The translations under genes were made by a program, and so were the position numbers. Shown piece after piece: positions 16,786 through 24,854 of a stretch of 64,000 nt of DNA. The number at the start of each line of letters is the position of its first letter. The first letter of the stretch is position 1. The notes under the pieces are model-generated. The model saw nothing but the letters and a program-made list of their open reading frames with translations, did no database searches and had not been told where the DNA came from. The DNA is from VXRN01 sp963664365 (lineage in GTDB: Bacteria > Chloroflexota > Dehalococcoidia > Lucifugimonadales > UBA1123): assembly GCA_963664365.1 (NCBI GenBank), contig OY761144.1, positions 806,001 through 870,000 of the forward strand, read 5' to 3'.

Positions 16786-17796
16786 TTAGCTGTAGCGGAC
16801 CCTGGGGTCTAAATAAGGATAAATCATGTCGATAAGTAGAATGGTAAGCAGAACTACGGCGCCGAAAAACAGGTTTACTCCTTGGATCACCGGGTAGTCT
16901 CTGCCCTCGAGTGAATCCAGAAACATACGACCTATTCCCGGCAGGTTAAATAGTTCCTCCATGATAACGGAGCCACCTACCAGCAGAGGCAACTGCATGC
17001 CTATCAGGGTAACTACCGGGATGAGGGCATTCTTGATGGTGTGTCTCATAATAACTACCCTCTCATTGAGACCCTTGGACCAGGCTGTCCTGATATAGTC
17101 CTGCCTGAGCACCTCCAGCATCATGGTGCGCGTCATCCGCATTGTGGCTGCCGACATGGCCGTCCCCAGAATCAGGCTGGGAATGATGAACATCCCGAGG
17201 TTCCCCAGCGGGTCTTCGACAAGAGGGATATACTCTACCGATGGGGACCAGCCCCACCAGATTGCCGGGTAGAGCGTTACCATAATTGCCAGCCAGAAGT
17301 TAGGGGTTGCCAGTCCGATGACGGCGGCGGTGCGGCCCATGTAGTCGGCGGCCGTATCCTGGCGAATCGCCGAGTAGATGCCGACGGGCAGGGCTATCAG
17401 GAGCCCGATTACGATTGCCATGACGCCAAGCTCAATGGTTACCGGCAATTTAGCTATTATCTGCTCCTCTATCGTAGAAAAACCGCCAATCAGTGGTTCG
17501 CCAAGCGTGCCCTGGAGGATACCGTTGAAGTGGGACTCACCGGTAATCCAGTCAGGGGTAGGCAACACTCCTATCCAGCGTCCGTACTGTACGTACACAG
17601 GCACGTCTAAACCCAGCATACGCTCAAGAGCTTCACGGTCTATATCGGCGCCCGCGGCATGCCATCCTGCCATCTCAGCCACCATTACGTCTATTACATC
17701 CCCCGGGATGAAGCGCACCGCGAGAAAGACTATGATGCTCAGTAGAAACAGGGTGGGGATTATGAGCAACAACCGCCTGATGAGATAGGCTCTCAT
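16786..17796 (-). CDS. DppB/OppB-type ABC permease, cassette 3
   Basis: This 336-residue permease starts MRAYLIRRLLLIIPTLFLLS at 17796, with GAGGTG about six bases upstream; an in-frame GTG at 17805 overlaps that site and is rejected. It shows RFIPGDVIDVM, the coupling loop LRQDYIRTAWSKGLNERVVI and the end phrase YLDPRVRYS. It is followed by the cassette 3 dppC. Confidence 0.94.
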   Translation of the reverse strand: MRAYLIRRLLLIIPTLFLLSIIVFLAVRFIPGDVIDVMVAEMAGWHAAGADIDREALERMLGLDVPVYVQYGRWIGVLPTPDWITGESHFNGILQGTLGEPLIGGFSTIEEQIIAKLPVTIELGVMAIVIGLLIALPVGIYSAIRQDTAADYMGRTAAVIGLATPNFWLAIMVTLYPAIWWGWSPSVEYIPLVEDPLGNLGMFIIPSLILGTAMSAATMRMTRTMMLEVLRQDYIRTAWSKGLNERVVIMRHTIKNALIPVVTLIGMQLPLLVGGSVIMEELFNLPGIGRMFLDSLEGRDYPVIQGVNLFFGAVVLLTILLIDMIYPYLDPRVRYS

Positions 17797-17871
17797 GCGA
17801 CACACCTCATTGCGATTCCCTCCGTCATTTCTTTCGACATTGCCAACCGTCTACAGTAAGAAAGGCCCCCT

Positions 17872-17922
17872 CTCATTATTCAATGAGTAAGGGAGCTGGG
17901 AAGCCTGAGCCTCCCAGCTCCC
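17872..17922 (-). terminator. Hairpins between binding-protein gene and dppB, cassette 3
   Basis: A perfect 11-bp stem GGGAGCTGGGA (17891-17901) with TCCCAGCTCCC (17912-17922) and, downstream on the transcribed strand, a smaller CTCATT/AATGAG stem. The T-run lies on the side that serves the opposite direction, so for this operon it is probably a stabilising or attenuating structure. The same sequence occurs at 36922-36953 and 56831-56862. Confidence 0.65.
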
Positions 17923-17965
17923 TTTTTCCTTCCCTAAGGTGAGTCACAGGGGTGAGTGCAACCCC

Positions 17966-19996
17966 CTAACGCCCCATGGTTTTCTTTAGCTCACTATCAA
18001 TCCAGAGGCGGGCCTTGAAGGTATTACGTTCACCCCATCCCATCCCGAATTCACCGGAATAACCCTCGACCCACGGCTGGCTCAAGCTAAACTTAGGGGC
18101 GTTGGATTTAATTAGGCCCCAGTGCTCCCTTATAGCGATCTCATCGGCCTGTCGATAATAGCTCTGCCACTCCTCCAGGGTGGTAGGATTTTGCATGGCG
18201 GCAACCAGGGCATCCATTCGCGGGTCATTCGCTTTGGCGTAGTCATCATCACCAAATCGTGTTATTCTATGTACATATAAGGAGGGGGACAAAGTCCCAT
18301 ATGCATTATTCATTAAGTGAAACTCGTGCGTGTCCGCCGCGTTGAGAGGTCTCACCTCAGCGTCAGTCAGAATATCAAGCTCGCCTTTAACGCCAATGGC
18401 GTCGAAGTACCCAATGACAATTTCTGCATAGGCCGGATCGTACCTGTCGAAATGGCCTAGCTTGACCGTGAATCTATATCCGTCGGAGCCGCGCGGATGT
18501 CCAGCCGCATCAAGCAACGCTTCTGCCGCTGCCGGGTCATACCTATAGCCTGCCTTGACGTCTTCGGGCCAGTCTTCATATGCCCAGGCCCACCCTTTAG
18601 AACCTTGATGTACTAACCCATAAGGCGCTGGATCTGCCCAACCCTTAAAGAAGGTAGCGGAAATTGTCTCGCGGTCCACTGACATCTGCAGTGCCTTGCG
18701 CACATTGACGTCCTGCATGAGCGGCAGAGACTGGTTAAAAATGGAAGGGCCCGTTATCCAGCTATAACGGGGCCACACCTCGATTTCAGGGTTGGTCTTC
18801 TGGAGGCTCTCTAAATCGTCGATACTCGTTATAAAAGCGTCGCCGGTGTTACTCAGCATATCAATCTTACCCGTGCGCATTGCCGCCAGACGTGCTGAGC
18901 TCTCTGGTATCACCAGGGACCTTAACGTGTCAATATAGGGCAGGCGGTTCTGCGAGAATTTTTCGTCGTAGCCCCAGTAGTTAGGATTCTTCTCCCAGGT
19001 TGCCGAGCTGCCCTCGACGTGCTCAGTCAGTCGATAGGGCCCGGTGCCGACCACGTTCCGCCAATCCGCAGCGCCGCCGTCTTTCTCGACTACCTCGCGA
19101 GCGTACACAAAAAACACGTTGTGGAGCATGCTCCCCAGCACACCGGGGGCAGGCTTGTGTTTAATCTCAACCGTCCATTTGTCGGTGGCCCTTGCCGATT
19201 CGATCTCTACACCCTGACCAATACCACGACTCTGGGGGCTAGGTCCGACTTCGGTGAAATCGCCCAGACCAAAGTAGCGGTGATAGTTCCATACGACGTC
19301 ATCAGCATCGAACTCCCGACCGTTCACCGGCGCCTTATTGTCCCAGTTAACGCCCTGGCGGATGTTCCAAATGAACGTTGTGTCGTCGGGTTGCGACCAG
19401 CTTTCAGCCAGATTCCCTCTAGTCATCTCTGGGGTCACAATGATGTATAGGTCAAAGTGCTTTTCCCTGGATAGTCCCCAGTTGGCGAAGGATAGCTTCT
19501 CATTAACGCCACTGACGAAGTGAGGCCCCCAGCCACCAACCTCCCACACGTCAGCGCTCTGAGGAAAGCGCTTATGTGCCCACGTGATTGTCCCGCCATA
19601 CTCCGGCGCGGTCCACGTCTTGCCGGTGGTGGGGTCCGTCACATACCCCGCCCGCACCTCTTTCACGACCTCTTTCTCCACCACCACGGTCTGGCCAGGG
19701 ACCTCGACGGTCTTGACGACCTCTTTCTCGACCACGACGGTCTCGCCCGGAACCTCGACGGTCTCAGTTACCACTTTTTCTACCACCACGGTCTCGCCCG
19801 GAACCTGAACTTCTTTGATCACCTCTTGGACGACGGTCTCGCCCGGGACCTCGACGGTCTTGATGACCTCTTTCTCGACCACGACGGTCTCGCCGGGGAC
19901 CTCGACGGTCTCACCGGCGCAGGCCGTGACGACCGCCAACAGCATTGCGGCTCCTGCAACTACAACCAGCCAACGCAGTGAATTAGATGTAAGCAT
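17966..19996 (-). CDS. Peptide-type ABC binding lipoprotein with VPGET stalk, cassette 3
   Basis: This 676-residue SBP_bac_5 lipoprotein has a signal peptide nearly identical to that of cassette 1 (MLTSNSLRWLVVVAGAAMLL, Cys26). Its stalk has five VPG(E/Q)T units, the fewest of the family. The binding domain opens at APEYGGTITW and contains VGTGPYRLTEHVEGSS and YDPAAAEALLDAAGHPRGSD. The C-terminus is WIDSELKKTMGR. Its binding domain is clearly different from that of cassette 1, although the leader, stalk and permeases are alike, which suggests a different ligand. Confidence 0.93.
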   Translation of the reverse strand: MLTSNSLRWLVVVAGAAMLLAVVTACAGETVEVPGETVVVEKEVIKTVEVPGETVVQEVIKEVQVPGETVVVEKVVTETVEVPGETVVVEKEVVKTVEVPGQTVVVEKEVVKEVRAGYVTDPTTGKTWTAPEYGGTITWAHKRFPQSADVWEVGGWGPHFVSGVNEKLSFANWGLSREKHFDLYIIVTPEMTRGNLAESWSQPDDTTFIWNIRQGVNWDNKAPVNGREFDADDVVWNYHRYFGLGDFTEVGPSPQSRGIGQGVEIESARATDKWTVEIKHKPAPGVLGSMLHNVFFVYAREVVEKDGGAADWRNVVGTGPYRLTEHVEGSSATWEKNPNYWGYDEKFSQNRLPYIDTLRSLVIPESSARLAAMRTGKIDMLSNTGDAFITSIDDLESLQKTNPEIEVWPRYSWITGPSIFNQSLPLMQDVNVRKALQMSVDRETISATFFKGWADPAPYGLVHQGSKGWAWAYEDWPEDVKAGYRYDPAAAEALLDAAGHPRGSDGYRFTVKLGHFDRYDPAYAEIVIGYFDAIGVKGELDILTDAEVRPLNAADTHEFHLMNNAYGTLSPSLYVHRITRFGDDDYAKANDPRMDALVAAMQNPTTLEEWQSYYRQADEIAIREHWGLIKSNAPKFSLSQPWVEGYSGEFGMGWGERNTFKARLWIDSELKKTMGR

Positions 19997-20150
19997 GACG
20001 ATGCCTCCTCGTTTTGGGCGCCCACGAGAGACGTCCCTACGTTCTGGGCGCCCACAAGAGGCGCCCTAGTCGAAACGGTCCGCAATGGCGCGGAACCTGT
20101 CCCCATGACGGGATGTGAGAGTTATACCACTTTCTCCCCCCCCCGTCAAG
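19997..20150 (-). promoter_or_regulatory. Leader and promoter of the cassette 3 binding-protein gene
   Basis: Minus-strand TTGACG (20148-20143), a 16-base spacer, TATAAC (20126-20121), then hairpin GGTTCCGC/GCGGACC (20098-20091 with 20085-20079). Two 30-bp repeats start TGGGCGCCCA at 20048 and 20018. A GAGG site precedes the ATG. It is nearly identical to the cassette 1 leader. Confidence 0.6.
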
Positions 20151-20322
20151 CGTTGAGATATCGAGGGCAAAGAGGTCAGGAATAGGGGTAGGGGATAAGG
20201 CGTAAGGTTTAAGGGAATTTAAGGGACAAGGTGTAAATGGGGACCTGAACTGTCATTGGCGTGACACCGCCGCCTACCGGATCAGGGCAGGAGCCACGCG
20301 AACCTGTTTCAATTCCATTTGC

Positions 20323-20473
20323 TATAATCTGCGCGGTGTTTGAAATCAGGGAGCAGCCCATGTCCGTACTACTCATCGCGTCAGACAGCCCCGGCGCCGG
20401 TAAGACCGCGACGACGCTTGCGCTTGCGAGTCTAGCGGCCAGGTCCGGCAAGAAGGAAAGAGATGACTACTAA
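20323..20473 (+). pseudogene. 5' fragment of the BioD/Pta-N-like gene, with promoter (copy 2)
   Basis: TATAAT (20323-20328) is followed by GTG at 20336. Codons 1-39 match the intact gene at 20868 almost exactly, then the frame stops at 20473 after running into the DUF433 gene. About 65 bases upstream are also shared with the fragment at 7817, so those two fragments are copies of each other. Confidence 0.7.
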
Positions 20474-20714
20474 ACATGAACTCCTCAGCCGCATAACGGC
20501 ACGCCCCGATGTATTCGGCGGCAAACCCATCGTGCGGGACATGCGGGTATCAGTGGAACTCATATTGAGCCTGCTAAGCCAAGGGGCTACCCAAGAAGAA
20601 CTCCGGGAGGACTACCCCGGACTGGAACCGGACGACATTCGCGCCTGCATTGCCTACGCTCACACGGTGATAGCCGGTGACACCCTGGCGCCCGTCTCAG
20701 TGTCAGCGCCTTGA
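20463..20714 (+). CDS. DUF433 family small protein (antitoxin-like)
   Basis: This 83-residue protein has the DUF433 hallmarks: an N-terminal region with FGGKPIVRDMRVSVELIL and the helix pattern of LLSQGATQEELREDYPGLEPDDIRACIAYA. DUF433 proteins are winged-helix-like and are often antitoxins beside DUF5615 PIN-like toxins. No such toxin follows here; the next gene is a BioD-like ATPase. GGAAAG precedes the ATG, and the gene overlaps the preceding 45-codon remnant by 11 bases. Confidence 0.8.
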   Translation: MTTKHELLSRITARPDVFGGKPIVRDMRVSVELILSLLSQGATQEELREDYPGLEPDDIRACIAYAHTVIAGDTLAPVSVSAP

Positions 20715-20854
20715 GGTTCTTGGTAGACCGGTGCGCCGGACACCGGTTGGCCGAGTGGTTGGGCAACAATGGTCGTGTCCGGGTCTCCCGCTCGCCGAGG
20801 TCCTAAGAGAGGTGCGCCGGTCGCTTCATAGGCGAACCAAGTCGGGCCATTTGC

Positions 20855-20867
20855 TATAATCTGCGCG
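20855..20867 (+). promoter_or_regulatory. Extended -10 promoter of a leaderless gene
   Basis: TGCTATAAT (TATAAT at 20855-20860), then CTGCGCG, then the GTG start at 20868. With +1 six to seven bases after the -10 box, transcription would begin at or next to the start codon. The same box precedes both fragment copies at 7817 and 20323. Confidence 0.55.
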
Positions 20868-21845
20868 GTGTTTGAAATCAGGGAGCAGCCCATGTCCGTA
20901 CTACTCATCGCCTCAGACAGCCCCGGCGCCGGTAAGACCGCGACGACACTCGCGCTGGCGAGTCTAGCAGCCAGGTCCGGCAAGAAGGCCACCGCGGTCA
21001 AGCCGATAGCGTCCGCGCCGGATGACCATGACATCGAGATATACACAAAGCTGGGCCACACAGGACCGGTCGACGCCGGCGACTCCGAGGTGTCGTCCAC
21101 TCTGTCCGGTGTCACTTCCGACGCCGACGTGACCTTCGTCGAGATGCCGAACTCAGTCGCCCCGTCAGAGGTGTCAGCCGCCGCCGAGTCGCTGGGGGCG
21201 AACGTCCTGCTCGTCGCCGCGTATCGTCGCGACATCCGCGCCGACGACCTGAGCGAGTGGACGACCGCGCTGGGCGACCGCCTGACCGGAGTCCTCGTGA
21301 ACGGTCTGACCCGCTACCTCGGAACCGAGGCCCGCGCGAACCTGCTCCCGTCTCTGGAGGAGAGCCGGATTCCGTGTGCCGGGCTGATACCGGAAGACAG
21401 GCTAATGCTGTCCTTCACCATAGAGAGTGTGCGGACGGCCCTCAATGGCCGCTACGTCGTGGATGAAGGCGATACCGACGCCCCCCTGGAGTGGTTCCAA
21501 GTGGGTGGGCTGAGCCTCGACCCGGGCGAGATTCGCTTCGGACTGTACGAAAACAACGCCGTGATCACAAGGGGAGACCGCCCCGACATTCAGATGTCCG
21601 CCCTCAACGGCTCCGCCTCGTGCCTCGTGCTGACCGGCGGAACAGACCCCATCGAGTACATACTCTACGAGGCGCGCGAGGAAGAGACGCCCGTGATGGT
21701 GATAGAGCCGGATACGCTGTCGGCCATGTCCGCGCTGAACGATGTGACCGCTTCCCCTCGTATGGACACCGCGAAGAAAGTAGAGCGGTTCGCTTCGCTG
21801 CTGGAAGCCCACGCCGACCTGGACGTACTCCGGTCAGTCCTCTAG
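20868..21845 (+). CDS. BioD/Pta-N-like P-loop ATPase with DRTGG domain
   Basis: This 325-residue protein has an N-terminal AAA_26 (BioD-like) domain with P-loop SDSPGAGKT (about residues 16-24) and a C-terminal region like the DRTGG domain. Together they match the N-terminal half of long phosphotransacetylases (COG0857) without the catalytic acetyltransferase half. Such stand-alone proteins are probably regulatory or nucleotide-binding; the exact role is unknown. The GTG start is probably leaderless. The 3' end overlaps the convergent VOC gene by 12 bases. Confidence 0.8.
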   Translation: MFEIREQPMSVLLIASDSPGAGKTATTLALASLAARSGKKATAVKPIASAPDDHDIEIYTKLGHTGPVDAGDSEVSSTLSGVTSDADVTFVEMPNSVAPSEVSAAAESLGANVLLVAAYRRDIRADDLSEWTTALGDRLTGVLVNGLTRYLGTEARANLLPSLEESRIPCAGLIPEDRLMLSFTIESVRTALNGRYVVDEGDTDAPLEWFQVGGLSLDPGEIRFGLYENNAVITRGDRPDIQMSALNGSASCLVLTGGTDPIEYILYEAREEETPVMVIEPDTLSAMSALNDVTASPRMDTAKKVERFASLLEAHADLDVLRSVL

Positions 21846-22283
21846 CTTGCCGGGGAACTCCCCGTCGAACAGGTCTCCGTCGGTCGGCCACTCGGCCTTC
21901 GGCATCTCGTAGTACGCCTCGATCTCATTGCCGTCCGGGTCGAAGAAATAGACGCCGAGCGATATGCCGTGATCGCCGATCCCCCCAATCTTGACGTCCT
22001 TGGACTTCATCTCGGCGTACAGCCTCTTGAGGTCGTCGAGCGAGTCCATCTGCCAGGCGAAGTGATACAGGCCGACACGCGACTCCTCCGGCCCAGGCGC
22101 GTCGTCTCCCACCGGGACCAGCGCGAGCTCGTGAGAAGATTCGTCAACCGCGCTCATGAACGTCATCCGTCCGGGCCTCTTGTTCGTCACGCGCAGGCCC
22201 AGCACGTCCGAGTAGAACCGCTCCGACCTCTCCAGGTTCCTGACCCTCAATACCAGGTGGCCAAGCTGCTTCGGCTTTACCAT
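21834..22283 (-). CDS. VOC-family dioxygenase/glyoxalase-like protein
   Basis: This 149-residue vicinal-oxygen-chelate protein starts MVKPKQLGHLVLRVRNLERS; the ATG at 22283 has GGAGG seven bases upstream and is chosen over 22337. Likely metal ligands are His9 in GHLVLRV, the His in GLYHFAWQM and a Glu in DPDGNEIEAYYE. The pattern resembles catechol 2,3-dioxygenase-like members. The substrate is not known. Confidence 0.85.
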   Translation of the reverse strand: MVKPKQLGHLVLRVRNLERSERFYSDVLGLRVTNKRPGRMTFMSAVDESSHELALVPVGDDAPGPEESRVGLYHFAWQMDSLDDLKRLYAEMKSKDVKIGGIGDHGISLGVYFFDPDGNEIEAYYEMPKAEWPTDGDLFDGEFPGKLED

Positions 22284-22465
22284 AGTCTGACCTCCGTCGT
22301 CTGCCGACCGTATGCGTTGAGTGTACTTCCCCGCCAATTCAGGGTCAATCTTCCGGGACCGTGACCGCTGAATTGCCGTTGCCCAGCATCGAACCTGCTT
22401 GTATCCTTAATCGCAAGCCCCAGCCGGCCATCCCGACCAAATCGGCGCAATCCAAGGAGTTAGCG

Positions 22466-23365
22466 GTGCGAGCAGAGCATATACTTGTCGGCTTGACGGC
22501 GTTCTTGGCCGTCGTAGCGGTGGTTCTCGCCATCGTCGCCGTTTTCTTAGTGGCGGACGACTCAGACGCGGACCGAGACGCCGCTCAGGAGGTTGACAGA
22601 GGCGAGTTCACCGTCGACCTCGTCCGCCAGGCGCTGCGGCGCTATGACGACGAAGGCCGCGAGGCCACCGTCGCCTACTACAACACCCCACAGAGCTTGG
22701 TGGGAGAGTGGTATGTCTTCGTTTTCGATGAGGACGACAAGTTGATAGCTCACCCCGACCCGAACCAGATAGGCCGAGATTTGAAGGGCGACCTCGGCGT
22801 CGACGTCACCGGCTACCGCTTCGGCGACACGATGCTCGGCGCTGCCGAAAGTGGCGTCTGGGTGGACTACCTATTCCTCAATCCCGTCACCGGCAACCAG
22901 GAGTACAAGCACTCATGGGTCGTCAGGCACGACGGCCTGCTCATCGGCTCCGGTTGGTACCAGGTGCTGCCGAGCTCTGCCGTGGACGTTACCAAGGCCG
23001 ACCCGGCGGAGTACACAGTCGCCTTCGTGGAACGCGCCGTCCGCTACTACAAGGCGCACGGCAAGCAAGGCGCTATCGCGTACTACAGCGCTACTGAAAG
23101 CGTGGACGGCGAATGGTATGTCTTCATCGCGGACGAGGACTTCCGGCTCCTGGCCCACTATGATACGTCCACGCTGGGGAAGCATGTTGACGACCTGGTG
23201 CCCAGAGACGTCAACGGCAAGAGCTTCTCGGACCGCGACTTCACCGAGTCCGGGGTCTGGTTGAACTACGTTTACGACAACCCCGAGACGGGCGCCCGGG
23301 GCACAAAGCATTCCTGGGTGGTGCGCTACGAAGACGTCTTCATCGGCTCAGGCTGGTACGAGTAG
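22466..23365 (+). CDS. Membrane-anchored twin Cache-domain protein
   Basis: This 299-residue protein has one N-terminal membrane segment (about residues 6-30), followed by two tandem single-Cache-like domains (about 45-165 and 175-299). Each contains the order AYYNT or AYYSA, GEWYVF, a LLAH or LIAH phrase, and ends in WVVR...IGSGWYQ or IGSGWYE. Cache domains bind small ligands outside the cell. No signalling output domain is present, so it may act with a partner. The GTG at 22466 is chosen since AAGGAG lies six bases upstream; a longer upstream frame has no ribosome site. Confidence 0.8.
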   Translation: MRAEHILVGLTAFLAVVAVVLAIVAVFLVADDSDADRDAAQEVDRGEFTVDLVRQALRRYDDEGREATVAYYNTPQSLVGEWYVFVFDEDDKLIAHPDPNQIGRDLKGDLGVDVTGYRFGDTMLGAAESGVWVDYLFLNPVTGNQEYKHSWVVRHDGLLIGSGWYQVLPSSAVDVTKADPAEYTVAFVERAVRYYKAHGKQGAIAYYSATESVDGEWYVFIADEDFRLLAHYDTSTLGKHVDDLVPRDVNGKSFSDRDFTESGVWLNYVYDNPETGARGTKHSWVVRYEDVFIGSGWYE

Positions 23366-23514
23366 CGCCCTTCTCGCGAGCGCCCAAATCCCCTCTCCCT
23401 GCGCCCAATTCCCCTTTGCGCCGCCGGAAAATATCTGGTAGATTATGCCACGGCGGAAACATGAATCGCGTTTCCGTAGAGGAATTACAGTCTATCGAAG
23501 GAGGGGAGATAGAC

Positions 23515-24813
23515 ATGGCAAAGAAGGTAAGTCATATCGTCGAGCGTCCAGGCAGAACACCCCAAGACGAGCCAATCACCATCCCGGTCGCCGAAGACCT
23601 TCTGACCACGCCGGGCATTCCCACCAGAGACAGGGATGTCTCCTTTTATAGCAGAGAGTACCCAATCGAGAACATGGCCATCGAGGAGAGCGCCTCCGCC
23701 GACTGGTCGAGGGTGGAGCGCGAGAGGTTCACCCCCGAATCCATAGAGTTCTTCGAAGAGCATCAGAAGACTATGGACCCGATCGTGGAGTGGGTGAGGA
23801 CGAGCGGCGAGCTTGAGCCGATCGGCGCTCCGACCGGCGAAGACGTGACCGAGCTCATCAGACAGAAGGCCCGCGACCTCGGCTACGGAGAGGTCGGGTT
23901 CACTCGAAACGACGCCCACTACGTTTACAAGAGCCGAAAACCCGCCATCCGCAAAGACCTTCCCCACGCCATCTGCCTCGCGCTGGAGCAGGACTACCGA
24001 AAGACCCAGACCATACCCAGCATGGAGGCCGAAGACACCCACTTCGGCGTTTACGAAGACCAGGGCCCGCTCAGCATGGAACTGACCGCGTACATACGCA
24101 GGCTTGGCTACAACGTCCAGGTGTCAGGCCCGACTTGGCACTACGGCCCGATGATCCCCATGTTCGTGGCCGCCGGACTCGGACAGCTAGGCGCGAACGG
24201 CCAGCTTCTGTCGCCCCACTTCGGCTCCAGGGCACGGCTTCAGATCATCTACACCGACGCCAAAATCACCCACGACGAGCCGATAGACTACGGCATCCAC
24301 CAGTTCTGCCAGGAGTGCAAGGTCTGCGTGGACCGCTGCCCAGGCCGCGCCCTCATGCCGGACAAGGTCTGGTACAGGGGCGTCGAGAAGAACAAGCTCG
24401 TCTTCAAGCGCTGCCGCCCCGTCATGGCAAGGTACGAAGGCTGCGGCGTCTGCATGAAGGTCTGCCCTATCCAGAAGTACGGCATGAAGCCGGTCATGGA
24501 GCACTACGTCGAGACCGACGGCGAAATCCTCGGCAAGGGCACCGACAACCTCGAAGGCTACGCCCTCTCGGACAAGGGCTACTTCGGCCCCGGAAAGCTC
24601 CCGTCGTTCAAGCGCGACTTCTTCGACATGCCCCACGGCAGGGCCGAAGACTGGCTCCTCATGGAGTTCCGCGACAAGCTGCTCCAGAACAAGGCCAAGA
24701 ACGGCGACGGCGTGAACGAAGACCTCCTCTGGGAAGACTTCCGCAGCAGGATGGAAGACTCCCTCGAAGACAGAGAGACGCCCGTGGACATGGGCATGGA
24801 CAGGGGAATCTAG
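23515..24813 (+). CDS. Reductive-dehalogenase-like 2[4Fe-4S] protein
   Basis: This 432-residue protein carries two ferredoxin-type clusters: CQECKVCVDRCP near residues 264-275, and a second one from about residue 299 (C, then CGVCMKVCP). Upstream, phrases such as MFVAAGLGQLGANGQLLSPHFG are typical of the cobalamin-binding core of reductive dehalogenases and QueG. There is no Tat signal and no neighbouring membrane-anchor gene, so a cytoplasmic reductase is more likely than a respiratory dehalogenase. The ATG at 23515 is chosen because GGAGGGGAG lies just before it. The substrate is not known. Confidence 0.8.
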   Translation: MAKKVSHIVERPGRTPQDEPITIPVAEDLLTTPGIPTRDRDVSFYSREYPIENMAIEESASADWSRVERERFTPESIEFFEEHQKTMDPIVEWVRTSGELEPIGAPTGEDVTELIRQKARDLGYGEVGFTRNDAHYVYKSRKPAIRKDLPHAICLALEQDYRKTQTIPSMEAEDTHFGVYEDQGPLSMELTAYIRRLGYNVQVSGPTWHYGPMIPMFVAAGLGQLGANGQLLSPHFGSRARLQIIYTDAKITHDEPIDYGIHQFCQECKVCVDRCPGRALMPDKVWYRGVEKNKLVFKRCRPVMARYEGCGVCMKVCPIQKYGMKPVMEHYVETDGEILGKGTDNLEGYALSDKGYFGPGKLPSFKRDFFDMPHGRAEDWLLMEFRDKLLQNKAKNGDGVNEDLLWEDFRSRMEDSLEDRETPVDMGMDRGI

Positions 24814-24854
24814 CGCCGAAATCCGAGAAAGGTCTCGAATCGGGAGGCAGTCTA

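Noticed and set aside
17891..17922. Rho-independent terminator ending the binding-protein transcript
   Set aside because: The T-run is on the wrong side for the operon's direction, and the permease genes have no clear promoter of their own.
20735..20830. A GGCCGAGTGGTTGGGCAAC phrase that resembles a tRNA D-arm
   Set aside because: No acceptor stem, anticodon arm or TTC loop in the expected places could be drawn.
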